Positions 1 to 6,048 of a DNA stretch of 8,729 bases are shown here, in pieces. This DNA comes from Candidatus Gastranaerophilales bacterium. Lineage in GTDB: Bacteria > Cyanobacteriota > Vampirovibrionia > Gastranaerophilales > Gastranaerophilaceae. Positions within the stretch are counted from its first letter, which is position 1. Each line of letters begins with the position of its first letter. The DNA is taken from positions 1 through 8,729 of the forward strand of contig UNSK01000065.1 in the NCBI GenBank assembly GCA_900552525.1, given 5' to 3'. The notes under the pieces were generated by a model, which did not search any database, was not told the DNA's origin, and saw only the letters and a program-made list of their open reading frames with translations. Position numbers and translations under genes: made by a program.

Positions 1-1
1 T

Positions 2-1177
2 TTTATAATAGCGCCTTCTCACCATAAAAGTTTTAATAATATTGCCTTGCCGGAATATTCATTTTTTGAAACTCCGCTGGGAAATATTGAGGTTAATAAC
101 AGGTTGATTAAGGAAATTGCTCAAAAATTCCCTTGTACAATTGATAATGAACCGTTTAAAGAAGAACACTCCATAGAAGTTCAGCTTCCTTTTTTACAAA
201 ACTTGCTTTACCCGCGCAGACAGAGCGCTGCTGATTTTGTAAAAAATCTTAAAAAAATAGGAAAAAAAATCAAAATAATACCAATTCTTACAGGAAATTG
301 CGACCATAGACTTATATCTGATTTAATAGCAACATACTGGGAGAACTCATCTTTCGTAATTTCATCAGATTTAAGCCACTACTACCCGCATCAGATGTGC
401 AGGCAGATAGATACTTATACAGCTACAATTATTGAGACAGGCAGAATAGAATTTTTAGAAAATGCTCAAGCCTGCGGAGTTGTCGGTATTAAAGGACTGG
501 TTGATTTTGCCAATAACAATGACTGCTCGATGATTAGAGCAGAGATGTATAACTCTGGTGATATAAGCGGGGAAAAAGATAAAGTTGTTGGATATGGATC
601 ATGGTTTATGTATACTGACTCCAGAAACGAATTTATTGAAAAATATTGCAGTGACTATGTACTTAATGCTGCAAGAGCAAGTATATTAGCTTCCATAAAC
701 GAGGAAGAATTTATTCCGGAAAAAATACCACCTGTTTTAACCCAGTTTGGGGCCTCATTTGTAACCCTTAAATATGATGGACAGCTAAGAGGCTGTATTG
801 GCTCTGTTTATCCTACAAAACCATTAATACTAGATATAATAGATAACGCAAAGAATGCCGGTTTTCAGGATCCGCGTTTTGAACCGCTTACAATAGATGA
901 ACTTGATAAGCTTCAGGTTTCAGTTTCTATACTTTCATCAATAGAACGGCTTCCTTATAAAGACGAGAGAGATTTACTATCAAAAATTTACCCCCATGGA
1001 ATAATTATAATGGAGAGAGAAAAACGAGCAGTTTATCTTCCAATTGTGTGGGAACAGCTGCCGGATAGAGAAATTTTCTTCAATTCTCTTAAAGAGAAAG
1101 CTGGACTCCCGCCTGAATATTTCTCAAGAAACCTTGAAGTTTACAAGTTTGATGCTTCATATATTACGAATGATTAG
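2..1177 (+). CDS. AmmeMemoRadiSam system protein B-A fusion (MEMO domain + AMMECR1 domain), 5' partial
   Basis: The reading frame is open from base 2, so the N-terminus lies outside the window; the first possible start inside it (TTG at 47) falls after conserved MEMO sequence and is not the true start. Numbering from the first visible codon, residues 1-205 are a MEMO (AmrB) domain. It retains the family's putative metal ligands: PSHH (His7/His8), EEHS (His56), SSDLSHY (His126) and the ACG cysteine (Cys158), followed by the SGD...VVGYG block. Residues 73-89, rich in Lys, look like an extra insertion before the IIPILTG strand. Residues 215-387 form an AMMECR1 (AmrA) domain with the LRGCIGS signature (262-268) and DPRF (290-293). 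Fusions of these domains are known, and a radical SAM partner often sits nearby; it is not in this window and could be upstream. The biochemical role is not settled. The gene ends convergent with galE, overlapping it by 14 bp. Confidence 0.93.
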   Translation, partial: FIIAPSHHKSFNNIALPEYSFFETPLGNIEVNNRLIKEIAQKFPCTIDNEPFKEEHSIEVQLPFLQNLLYPRRQSAADFVKNLKKIGKKIKIIPILTGNCDHRLISDLIATYWENSSFVISSDLSHYYPHQMCRQIDTYTATIIETGRIEFLENAQACGVVGIKGLVDFANNNDCSMIRAEMYNSGDISGEKDKVVGYGSWFMYTDSRNEFIEKYCSDYVLNAARASILASINEEEFIPEKIPPVLTQFGASFVTLKYDGQLRGCIGSVYPTKPLILDIIDNAKNAGFQDPRFEPLTIDELDKLQVSVSILSSIERLPYKDERDLLSKIYPHGIIIMEREKRAVYLPIVWEQLPDREIFFNSLKEKAGLPPEYFSRNLEVYKFDASYITND

Positions 1178-2144
1178 CTTTTTCCCACTCGTTAGCAGTT
1201 TTAATACTGTATTTTAAATCTTTTTCAGGTTTCCAGTTAAGAATTTCAAGCGCTTTCTTGTTATCTGCAACAAGTTTTGCAGGATCACCATCTCTTCTTG
1301 GACAAATTTCAACAGGTATTTTCCTCTCAGTAATCTCTTCACAGGCTTCGAAAACTTCTTTTACACTGTTTCCGTCATTAGTACCAAGGTTAAAGAAATT
1401 TGTCTCCCCGCCGTTTGCAAGATATTCAAGGGCCTTAATATGCGCCTGTGCTAAATCCTCTACATTAATATAATCCCTCACACAGGTACCGTCTTTTGTA
1501 TCATAATCAGTACCAAACATTTTGAAACTCTTGGTTTCGTCAGCTTTTAAAATATTTGGAATTAAGTGCGTTTCAGGTTCGTGCCATTCTCCTATTCTTG
1601 CTTTCGAATCAGCACCGGCAACATTAAAATAACGCAACCTTACAGATTTAAGCCCGTATGCTCTATCGTAATCGTCCATAATTTTTTCAACCATTAATTT
1701 AGAATTGCCGTATGCATTAATAGGCAATTGCGGATGCTTTTCATCTATAGGTACGTATTCTGGTTCCCCATATGTTGCAGCAGTTGAGGAAAAGACAATT
1801 TTGTTGACACCGAATTCCATCATTGCATTTAGAAGATTGAGTGTTCCATAAACATTATTGTAGTAATATTTTTGCGGGTTCTTAACACTTTCTGCGACCT
1901 GTGAATATGCTGCAAAATGGATAACAGCATCAATTTTATTAACTAAAAATGCACCTCTTATATCATCAAGGTTCTTTAAATTACCCTGTACAAATTTAAC
2001 ATTGCCATATTTTTTTAAAACTTCAACGATTTCTGAATGCCCGAGCTCCAGACTGTCAAAAATAACAATATCTTCCCCTTTTTCCAGAAGAGCCATTGCA
2101 CAATGACTTCCTATATATCCTGCGCCGCCTGTAATTAATATCAT
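1164..2144 (-). CDS. galE: UDP-glucose 4-epimerase
   Basis: Interconverts UDP-glucose and UDP-galactose in the cytoplasm, using bound NAD; it serves galactose use and supplies UDP-Gal for surface glycans. The 326 residues are full length for the family. The sequence shows an extended SDR Rossmann fold: TGGAGYIGSH at 5-14 binds NAD, Asp30 ends strand 2 as expected for NAD preference, SSTAATYG (119-126) supplies the catalytic Ser/Thr, and YGNSK gives the Tyr145/Lys149 catalytic pair. RYFNVAGAD and HEPETHLIPNIL (about residues 172-200) match the substrate-binding part, and GTCVRDYINVEDLA is the typical C-terminal block. The ATG overlaps the recF stop as ATGA, with GGAGG 8 nt upstream, so translation is probably coupled to recF. 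UDP-N-acetylglucosamine epimerase activity, or both activities, cannot be excluded from sequence alone. The stop (TAA, 1166-1164) lies inside the convergent MEMO/AMMECR1 gene. Confidence 0.95.
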   Translation of the reverse strand: MILITGGAGYIGSHCAMALLEKGEDIVIFDSLELGHSEIVEVLKKYGNVKFVQGNLKNLDDIRGAFLVNKIDAVIHFAAYSQVAESVKNPQKYYYNNVYGTLNLLNAMMEFGVNKIVFSSTAATYGEPEYVPIDEKHPQLPINAYGNSKLMVEKIMDDYDRAYGLKSVRLRYFNVAGADSKARIGEWHEPETHLIPNILKADETKSFKMFGTDYDTKDGTCVRDYINVEDLAQAHIKALEYLANGGETNFFNLGTNDGNSVKEVFEACEEITERKIPVEICPRRDGDPAKLVADNKKALEILNWKPEKDLKYSIKTANEWEKANHS

Positions 2145-3223
2145 TCTGCAATCCTCCCTGCTTCTATTTTATATATTATAACATCTTTTAAAAATTCGTC
2201 TTCAAATAATACTGTGTCAACAGAAGTTATTATTGTCTGCGTATCGTCTTCTATAGATTTTAACAAATAATTCTGCCTTGTTTCATCCAATTCTGCAAGA
2301 ACATCATCCAGCAGCAAAATCGGTGAAAACCCCGTTTTAGCTTTTATAATCTCAAGTTCTGATAATTTCAGCGAAAGCACAATAGTTCTTTGTTGTCCCT
2401 GAGAAGCGAATTTCACAGCATCAAGCCCGTTTATCTTAAACTCGATATCATCTCTGTGAGGGCCGACACAGGCTTGCCGTCTTGCAATTTCTTCCCTGCG
2501 CCTTTCTTCCAGCTGCTGCCTTAAATATCCGCTGATTTCTTCAATATCTTCATAAGGGCAGGTATAATTGAGGGTAAAGTTTTCTGTATCACTTATAATA
2601 AGATGTTTTTTAGACGCAATCTCTGCGATTTCTTTCAGGAATTTTTTTCTCAGAAAGATTATATTAGAGCCTGTAACAGTAAGCTGCTCATTAAAGATGT
2701 CGAGCAAAGAGTTATCAATAATTTCATTTTTTAAAAGATTATTCTTTTGTATTCTTATCTTGTCATACTTAGAGAGCCGTTCATCATAAGCCGGATAAAC
2801 TTGTGAGATTGCTCTATCCAGCCATTCTCTTCTATCCTGAGGAGCTCCTCTTAGAAGAAGCAGGTCTTTTGTGGAAAACAAAACTGTTTTTACAACTGTT
2901 TTGAAATTCTTGGGAGTTGTCTTTACCTTATTTACCTTAATCTCGCGTTTTTTATCCTGATTGCAGCAATAATCTAATTCTATATCAGTATTATTTTTCT
3001 CTATTGTTGCATTAATTTCAAAACCGTCTTTTCCGATTTGGATTAAATCACTAGTAGTAGATGTCCTCGGACTTTTTAAATCTGAAAGGAAGTAAACGCT
3101 CTCAAGTATATTTGTCTTTCCTTGAGCATTTTTTCCTATAATAAGCGTTTTCCGGCTTTTAAAATTCAGCTCAATATTCTCACAGTTCCTGTAATTCTTA
3201 AGCCCCAATCTTAATATCTTCAT
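2141..3223 (-). CDS. recF: DNA replication and repair protein RecF
   Basis: SMC-like ATPase that, with RecO and RecR, loads RecA at single-strand gaps. The 360 residues are the usual length. Visible motifs in order: N-terminal LGLKNYRN, Walker A GKNAQGKT (30-37), the LLLLRGAPQDRREWLD block (121-136), GPHRDD (254-259), the ABC signature SQGQQ (274-278), Walker B ILLLDD (302-307) with the following DVLAELD (catalytic Glu311), and a late D-loop/switch region ITSVD. In many bacteria recF lies with dnaA, dnaN and gyrB; here it is paired with galE downstream and faces an XRE-like gene upstream. The ATG at 3223 fits the family N-terminus (MKILRLGLKNYRN), although no good ribosome-binding site precedes it. 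All key ATPase residues are intact, so it is probably functional. Confidence 0.96.
   Translation of the reverse strand: MKILRLGLKNYRNCENIELNFKSRKTLIIGKNAQGKTNILESVYFLSDLKSPRTSTTSDLIQIGKDGFEINATIEKNNTDIELDYCCNQDKKREIKVNKVKTTPKNFKTVVKTVLFSTKDLLLLRGAPQDRREWLDRAISQVYPAYDERLSKYDKIRIQKNNLLKNEIIDNSLLDIFNEQLTVTGSNIIFLRKKFLKEIAEIASKKHLIISDTENFTLNYTCPYEDIEEISGYLRQQLEERRREEIARRQACVGPHRDDIEFKINGLDAVKFASQGQQRTIVLSLKLSELEIIKAKTGFSPILLLDDVLAELDETRQNYLLKSIEDDTQTIITSVDTVLFEDEFLKDVIIYKIEAGRIAE
2153..2157 (-). promoter_or_regulatory. Shine-Dalgarno of galE, inside recF
   Basis: GGAGG on the minus strand, 8 nt before the galE ATG. It lies within the last codons of recF, and the start codon overlaps the recF stop by 4 nt (ATGA). 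This supports the chosen galE start and reinitiation or coupling after recF. Confidence 0.8.
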
Positions 3224-3234
3224 AGTAAAAGTAT

Positions 3235-3240
3235 ATCATA
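3235..3240 (-). promoter_or_regulatory. Possible -10 box for recF-galE
   Basis: TATGAT on the minus strand matches TATAAT at five of six positions and ends 11 nt before the recF ATG. No convincing -35 is seen at 16-18 nt. If used, transcription would begin about 5 nt before the start codon, giving a nearly leaderless message; that would fit the absence of a Shine-Dalgarno. This is a weak prediction. Confidence 0.3.
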
Positions 3241-3274
3241 GTTAAAAATTTTAAATAATATTAAAATCGGCTTG

Positions 3275-3334
3275 TTGGTTACCTGAAGTAGGGTTATGAA
3301 AAATTTTACTATATCTTATCGTATAGTTAACCAA
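3275..3334. repeat. Widely spaced inverted repeat TTGGTTA/TAACCAA between recF and the XRE-like gene
   Basis: TTGGTTA at 3275-3281 and its exact inverse TAACCAA at 3328-3334 lie in the 144-bp divergent region between recF (start 3223) and the XRE-like gene (start 3368). Their centres are 53 bp apart, close to five helical turns. It could be a pair of operator half-sites, but 7-bp AT-rich matches can occur by chance. Apart from this and weak -10-like sequences, nothing else was recognised in this intergenic region. Confidence 0.25.
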
Positions 3335-3355
3335 ATCTTAGACCAGAAATATTGT

Positions 3356-3360
3356 GAGGT
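3356..3360 (+). promoter_or_regulatory. Shine-Dalgarno deciding the start of the XRE-like gene
   Basis: GAGGT lies 7 nt before ATG 3368. The upstream in-frame ATG at 3296 has only TAGGG 2 nt before it, which is too close. The downstream start is therefore preferred. Confidence 0.7.
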
Positions 3361-3367
3361 AATAAAT

Positions 3368-3928
3368 ATGAAACAAATAATCCCTGAAAAAAGTTCTGAA
3401 AAAGTCGCCAAGTTCTTGCAAAAAAATTCACTGCACAAACGTGACTTTGCCGAAATGATAGGCGTGACCTTATCTTATGTCTATAACCTTATAGATGAAA
3501 CAGTACCATTCTCCACTAGAGGTACTACAATTGAAAGAATTGCAACTGTAATGGACATTGAACCGGAAGAGTTTGCAGAATATCGTATTCCGCAGGAACC
3601 AATACTTGTAGATGAAGCTATTGAAACACTTAGAGAGTATATTAAAGAAAATAAGCTTTCTATTGTTGCTTTTCTAAAATCATTCCCGCGTAAAAAAAGA
3701 ATTGATGTTGTTGATATATTAAGAGGAGCGCTGCCTATTCCTATTGATTACAAAGAGCTTAAACTAATAGGTAAAACTTTAAACATGCCGGATGAAGAAG
3801 TATACAATATGTGGGAGCAGAGAATAAAACAGGTTCTGGAATCAGCAGGAATGAATGTTTATGCTAACTCAGGCTTGCTAACATCAATGCTTGACTGCGC
3901 AAGAAATTATCTTTTAAATTCAAAATAG
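3368..3928 (+). CDS. XRE-like helix-turn-helix protein with an apparent internal duplication
   Basis: A 186-residue protein from ATG 3368; the frame is open to ATG 3296 (24 more residues), but the ribosome-binding site favours 3368. Residues 13-74 look like a Cro/CI (XRE) helix-turn-helix: VAKFLQKN, DFAEMIGVTLSYVYNL as the helix-turn-helix core, then TTIERIATVMDIEPEEFAEY. Residues 88-153 repeat the same pattern: LREYIKEN, a core, a Pro-containing turn (LPIPID against VPFST), then KELKLIGKTLNMPDEEVYNMW. This suggests tandem duplication, with the second copy more diverged. Residues 154-186 form a further helix. There is no signal peptide or membrane segment. It is probably a DNA-binding regulator, but its targets are unknown. 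It is transcribed away from recF and ends before a hairpin terminator. I do not recognise a named family. Confidence 0.75.
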   Translation: MKQIIPEKSSEKVAKFLQKNSLHKRDFAEMIGVTLSYVYNLIDETVPFSTRGTTIERIATVMDIEPEEFAEYRIPQEPILVDEAIETLREYIKENKLSIVAFLKSFPRKKRIDVVDILRGALPIPIDYKELKLIGKTLNMPDEEVYNMWEQRIKQVLESAGMNVYANSGLLTSMLDCARNYLLNSK

Positions 3929-3990
3929 GCAATTTTTTTTAAGAAAAATACTTTATTAATATATAAGGTTAGAAAAGGTTGTAAAGTTTT

Positions 3991-4017
3991 AAGTCCGGCA
4001 AAACCGGACTTTTCTTT
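3991..4017 (+). terminator. Intrinsic terminator between convergent genes
   Basis: An 8-bp perfect stem AAGTCCGG (3991-3998) / CCGGACTT (4004-4011) with a 5-nt CAAAA loop, followed by TTCTTT on the plus strand. It stands 62 nt after the XRE-like gene stop and immediately after the lpxB stop (TAA 4018-4016) on the other strand. The T-rich tail is better for the plus strand, but the stem may also end lpxI-lpxB transcripts. Bases 3929-3990 hold only an AT-rich spacer with a T8 run. Confidence 0.8.
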
Positions 4018-5134
4018 ATAATGTTTTTATAATTTCATTTGCAGCTTCTTCTGCTGAATATTTATCTGAAAGTTTTTCTTTTACCTTACCAAGAGCACTG
4101 ATAAAACCAATTCTATACTCTTTATTATATAGATTCTTCTCCGTTTCATAACATATATTTTCAGTATTAAACTTTGCCTGAATAAGTTCAGGTACAATAT
4201 CTTCACCTGTTATAATATTGGGTAATGATACTTTCTTAATGCACCTTACCATCAAATATGCCAGATATAAAATCCAGGGGCCTTTGTAACCAATAATCAT
4301 AGGTATTTGATACAATGCTGCTTCTAAAGCAACTGTACCTGAAGCAAGAATAAGAGAATCAGAAATGCTTAATAAAGCCTGATTTTCCCCTTTTATAACC
4401 TTAAAATCTGTACCATTAATATATTTATCAAAAATATCATCGCTTAAATTTGGTGCATGAGATATACAGAATTGTATTTCAGGATGCTTCTTCTGCAATT
4501 GTTTTGCAGATTTTATAAAAGTATTAGCCAGAAAGCGAAGTTCAATGGTTCTCGAACCCGGAAAAATTGACACTAGCGGCCGCGTTGTATCAAGTCCATG
4601 TTTTGCAAAAAACTGTTCTCTATCCGCTTTTTCAGGAAGCTGTTTTATAAGCGGATGACCGCAATAGTGGACATTTATGCCTTCTTTTTGATACATTTCA
4701 ATTTCAAAAGGAAATATACAAAGCACTTCATCCACGTATTTTTTTATACCTTTAATACGCCATTTTCTGCTTGCCCAAACTTGAGGAGGGATATAGTGAA
4801 AAACTTTTATTCCGCTTCCTTTTAAACGTTTTGCAACCCTTAGATTAAAAGTTCCATAATCAATAAGTAATACTAAGTCAGGTTTATAAGAATTTAGTAG
4901 ATAGTCCGCAACCTTTTTTTCCAGAGCAATATGGTCTAATGCCATTTTTATACTAAACCCGAAGCCAGACATTTTTGAATGGTCGCAATATATTTTTGCC
5001 CCCGCTTTTTTAAGGTTTTCTCCGCCTATACCTTCTATTTCTATATCAGGATTTTTTTGTTTCAGAATTTCTGCAACACGTCCGGCATGCATATCTCCGG
5101 AGTATTCGCCTGTAATTATAAAAATCTTTTTCAT
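4016..5134 (-). CDS. lpxB: Lipid-A-disaccharide synthase
   Basis: GT19-family GT-B glycosyltransferase that joins UDP-2,3-diacylglucosamine and lipid X (2,3-diacylglucosamine 1-phosphate) to form the lipid A disaccharide at the inner face of the cytoplasmic membrane. The 372 residues are close to the usual length. Motifs: GEYSGD (9-14, where GEASGD is usual), IDYGTFN (91-97) with Asp92 at the position of the catalytic Asp, YIPPQVWAS (114-122), CGHP (158-161), FPGSR (191-195), and SGTVALEAAL (265-274) for UDP binding, then SLPNIITG (303-310). ATG 5134 is 7 nt after the lpxI stop with only a poor AAGA-type ribosome site, so translation probably depends on coupling to lpxI. The product of LpxI (lipid X) is a direct substrate of LpxB. 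It ends at the shared terminator. Confidence 0.96.
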   Translation of the reverse strand: MKKIFIITGEYSGDMHAGRVAEILKQKNPDIEIEGIGGENLKKAGAKIYCDHSKMSGFGFSIKMALDHIALEKKVADYLLNSYKPDLVLLIDYGTFNLRVAKRLKGSGIKVFHYIPPQVWASRKWRIKGIKKYVDEVLCIFPFEIEMYQKEGINVHYCGHPLIKQLPEKADREQFFAKHGLDTTRPLVSIFPGSRTIELRFLANTFIKSAKQLQKKHPEIQFCISHAPNLSDDIFDKYINGTDFKVIKGENQALLSISDSLILASGTVALEAALYQIPMIIGYKGPWILYLAYLMVRCIKKVSLPNIITGEDIVPELIQAKFNTENICYETEKNLYNKEYRIGFISALGKVKEKLSDKYSAEEAANEIIKTL

Positions 5135-5141
5135 TCTTTTC

Positions 5142-5957
5142 TTATACTGCCATTATTACGATATTGTGCTTATTTGCATATTTAATAACATCTTCTCTAT
5201 CAACAATAATAGTTTCTCCAGCTTCTACAGCAATCAAGTCGCCCTTATATTTATGCAGAGTTTTTAGTGTTCTAAGCCCGATTGCAGGTATATCAAATCT
5301 TTTGTCCTGTGAAGGTTTTGCGACCTTAATAACGCGTGAATTTTTTTTTGCAATTTTACAGCCGCGTTTAATACATTTATCAGTACCTTCAATTGCTTCA
5401 ACAGCCATTATCATTTTATCTTTTATAACAACAGATTGGCCGATATCCAGCTTTCCGGTTTCTTTAGCCAGCCAGTAGCCATAATTTACATCGTCGATTT
5501 GTTCTTGAGTCGGCTGTACTTTGCCTAAAATCCCGGAAGGTATCATAAGATTTTTAATAAATAAAGTCTGGTCAAGGATTGTAACTCCTATCTTTTCCAG
5601 TTCTTCAATTATCATAAGCATAACTTTATCGTCATTAAGTCTGATTGCCTTTTTCATAAATTCTATAGCTCTGGCATCAAACTTCGGACGTTTAAGCAGA
5701 ATTGTTTTGCTGACTTTTCCAAGGAAAGTTATTTGTTTGATTCCTTCAGCTTTCAAAGTATCTTCAATTTTTTGTACTTCTCCAGGGCAGAAAGAATATA
5801 CTTTTGAACAATATTTTTTCAGCTGAGAATAATTATCGTTTGAAAGTGATATTGCAACCACATCAAAACCATTTTCTTTCGCATACTGAGCCATCTTTAC
5901 CGGCAGTAAACCATCACCGGCAATTAATCCCTGTTTTTGTTCCAAAGCTACTGACAT
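5142..5957 (-). CDS. lpxI: UDP-2,3-diacylglucosamine pyrophosphatase LpxI
   Basis: Hydrolyses UDP-2,3-diacylglucosamine to lipid X and UMP, the step before LpxB; it is the alternative to LpxH in many bacteria. The 271 residues match the family (DUF1009). Visible features: N-terminal GLIAGDGLLPV (10-20), the FLGKVSK strand (78-84), VQPT (147-150), VVIKDKMIMAVEAIEGTD (176-193), and the C-terminal KPSQDKRFDIPAIG block (214-227), whose aspartates include the likely catalytic residue by comparison with characterised LpxI. ATG 5957 has a strong GGAGG but with a long 12-nt spacing; no better in-frame start lies between. A run of nine A on the coding strand (5349-5341) encodes the KKN stretch near residue 205. 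The order lpxI-lpxB is common in lipid A operons, but lpxA and lpxD are not seen here. Confidence 0.94.
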   Translation of the reverse strand: MSVALEQKQGLIAGDGLLPVKMAQYAKENGFDVVAISLSNDNYSQLKKYCSKVYSFCPGEVQKIEDTLKAEGIKQITFLGKVSKTILLKRPKFDARAIEFMKKAIRLNDDKVMLMIIEELEKIGVTILDQTLFIKNLMIPSGILGKVQPTQEQIDDVNYGYWLAKETGKLDIGQSVVIKDKMIMAVEAIEGTDKCIKRGCKIAKKNSRVIKVAKPSQDKRFDIPAIGLRTLKTLHKYKGDLIAVEAGETIIVDREDVIKYANKHNIVIMAV

Positions 5958-5969
5958 TATTAAATCTTT

Positions 5970-5974
5970 CCTCC
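5970..5974 (-). promoter_or_regulatory. Shine-Dalgarno of lpxI (long spacing)
   Basis: GGAGG on the minus strand, 12 nt from ATG 5957, longer than the usual 5-9 nt. It supports translation of lpxI independent of the autotransporter gene upstream. Confidence 0.6.
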
Positions 5975-5992
5975 AAGTTTTAATATAAATAT

Positions 5993-6019
5993 ACTATAAA
6001 AATTCTGTTTTAGTAACAA
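5993..6019 (-). promoter_or_regulatory. Possible promoter for lpxI-lpxB
   Basis: On the minus strand TTGTTA (6019-6014) is followed after 15 nt by TATAGT (5998-5993; five of six to TATAAT); TAGTAT gives 17-nt spacing with a weaker match. It sits in the 91-bp gap between the autotransporter stop and lpxI. No strong terminator for the autotransporter is visible in that gap, so readthrough into lpxI is also possible. Confidence 0.35.
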
Positions 6020-6048
6020 ATTCTTAATAAAATTTTATAAACCCGTGT

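Noticed and set aside
47..49. TTG 47 as the start of the MEMO/AMMECR1 gene
   Set aside because: Codons from base 2 encode the conserved PSHH metal-ligand segment, so the gene begins before the window.
1258..1473. Plus-strand open frame inside galE
   Set aside because: It lies opposite a clearly conserved gene and has no ribosome site or recognisable protein features. The same holds for plus-strand frames at 2568-2789, 4598-4825, 4979-5185, 5164-5478, 5521-5826, 6149-6358 and 7534-7731.
3296..3367. ATG 3296 as the start of the XRE-like gene
   Set aside because: The spacing to its nearest purine run is only 2 nt and the extra 24 residues resemble no domain; ATG 3368 has GAGGT at 7 nt.
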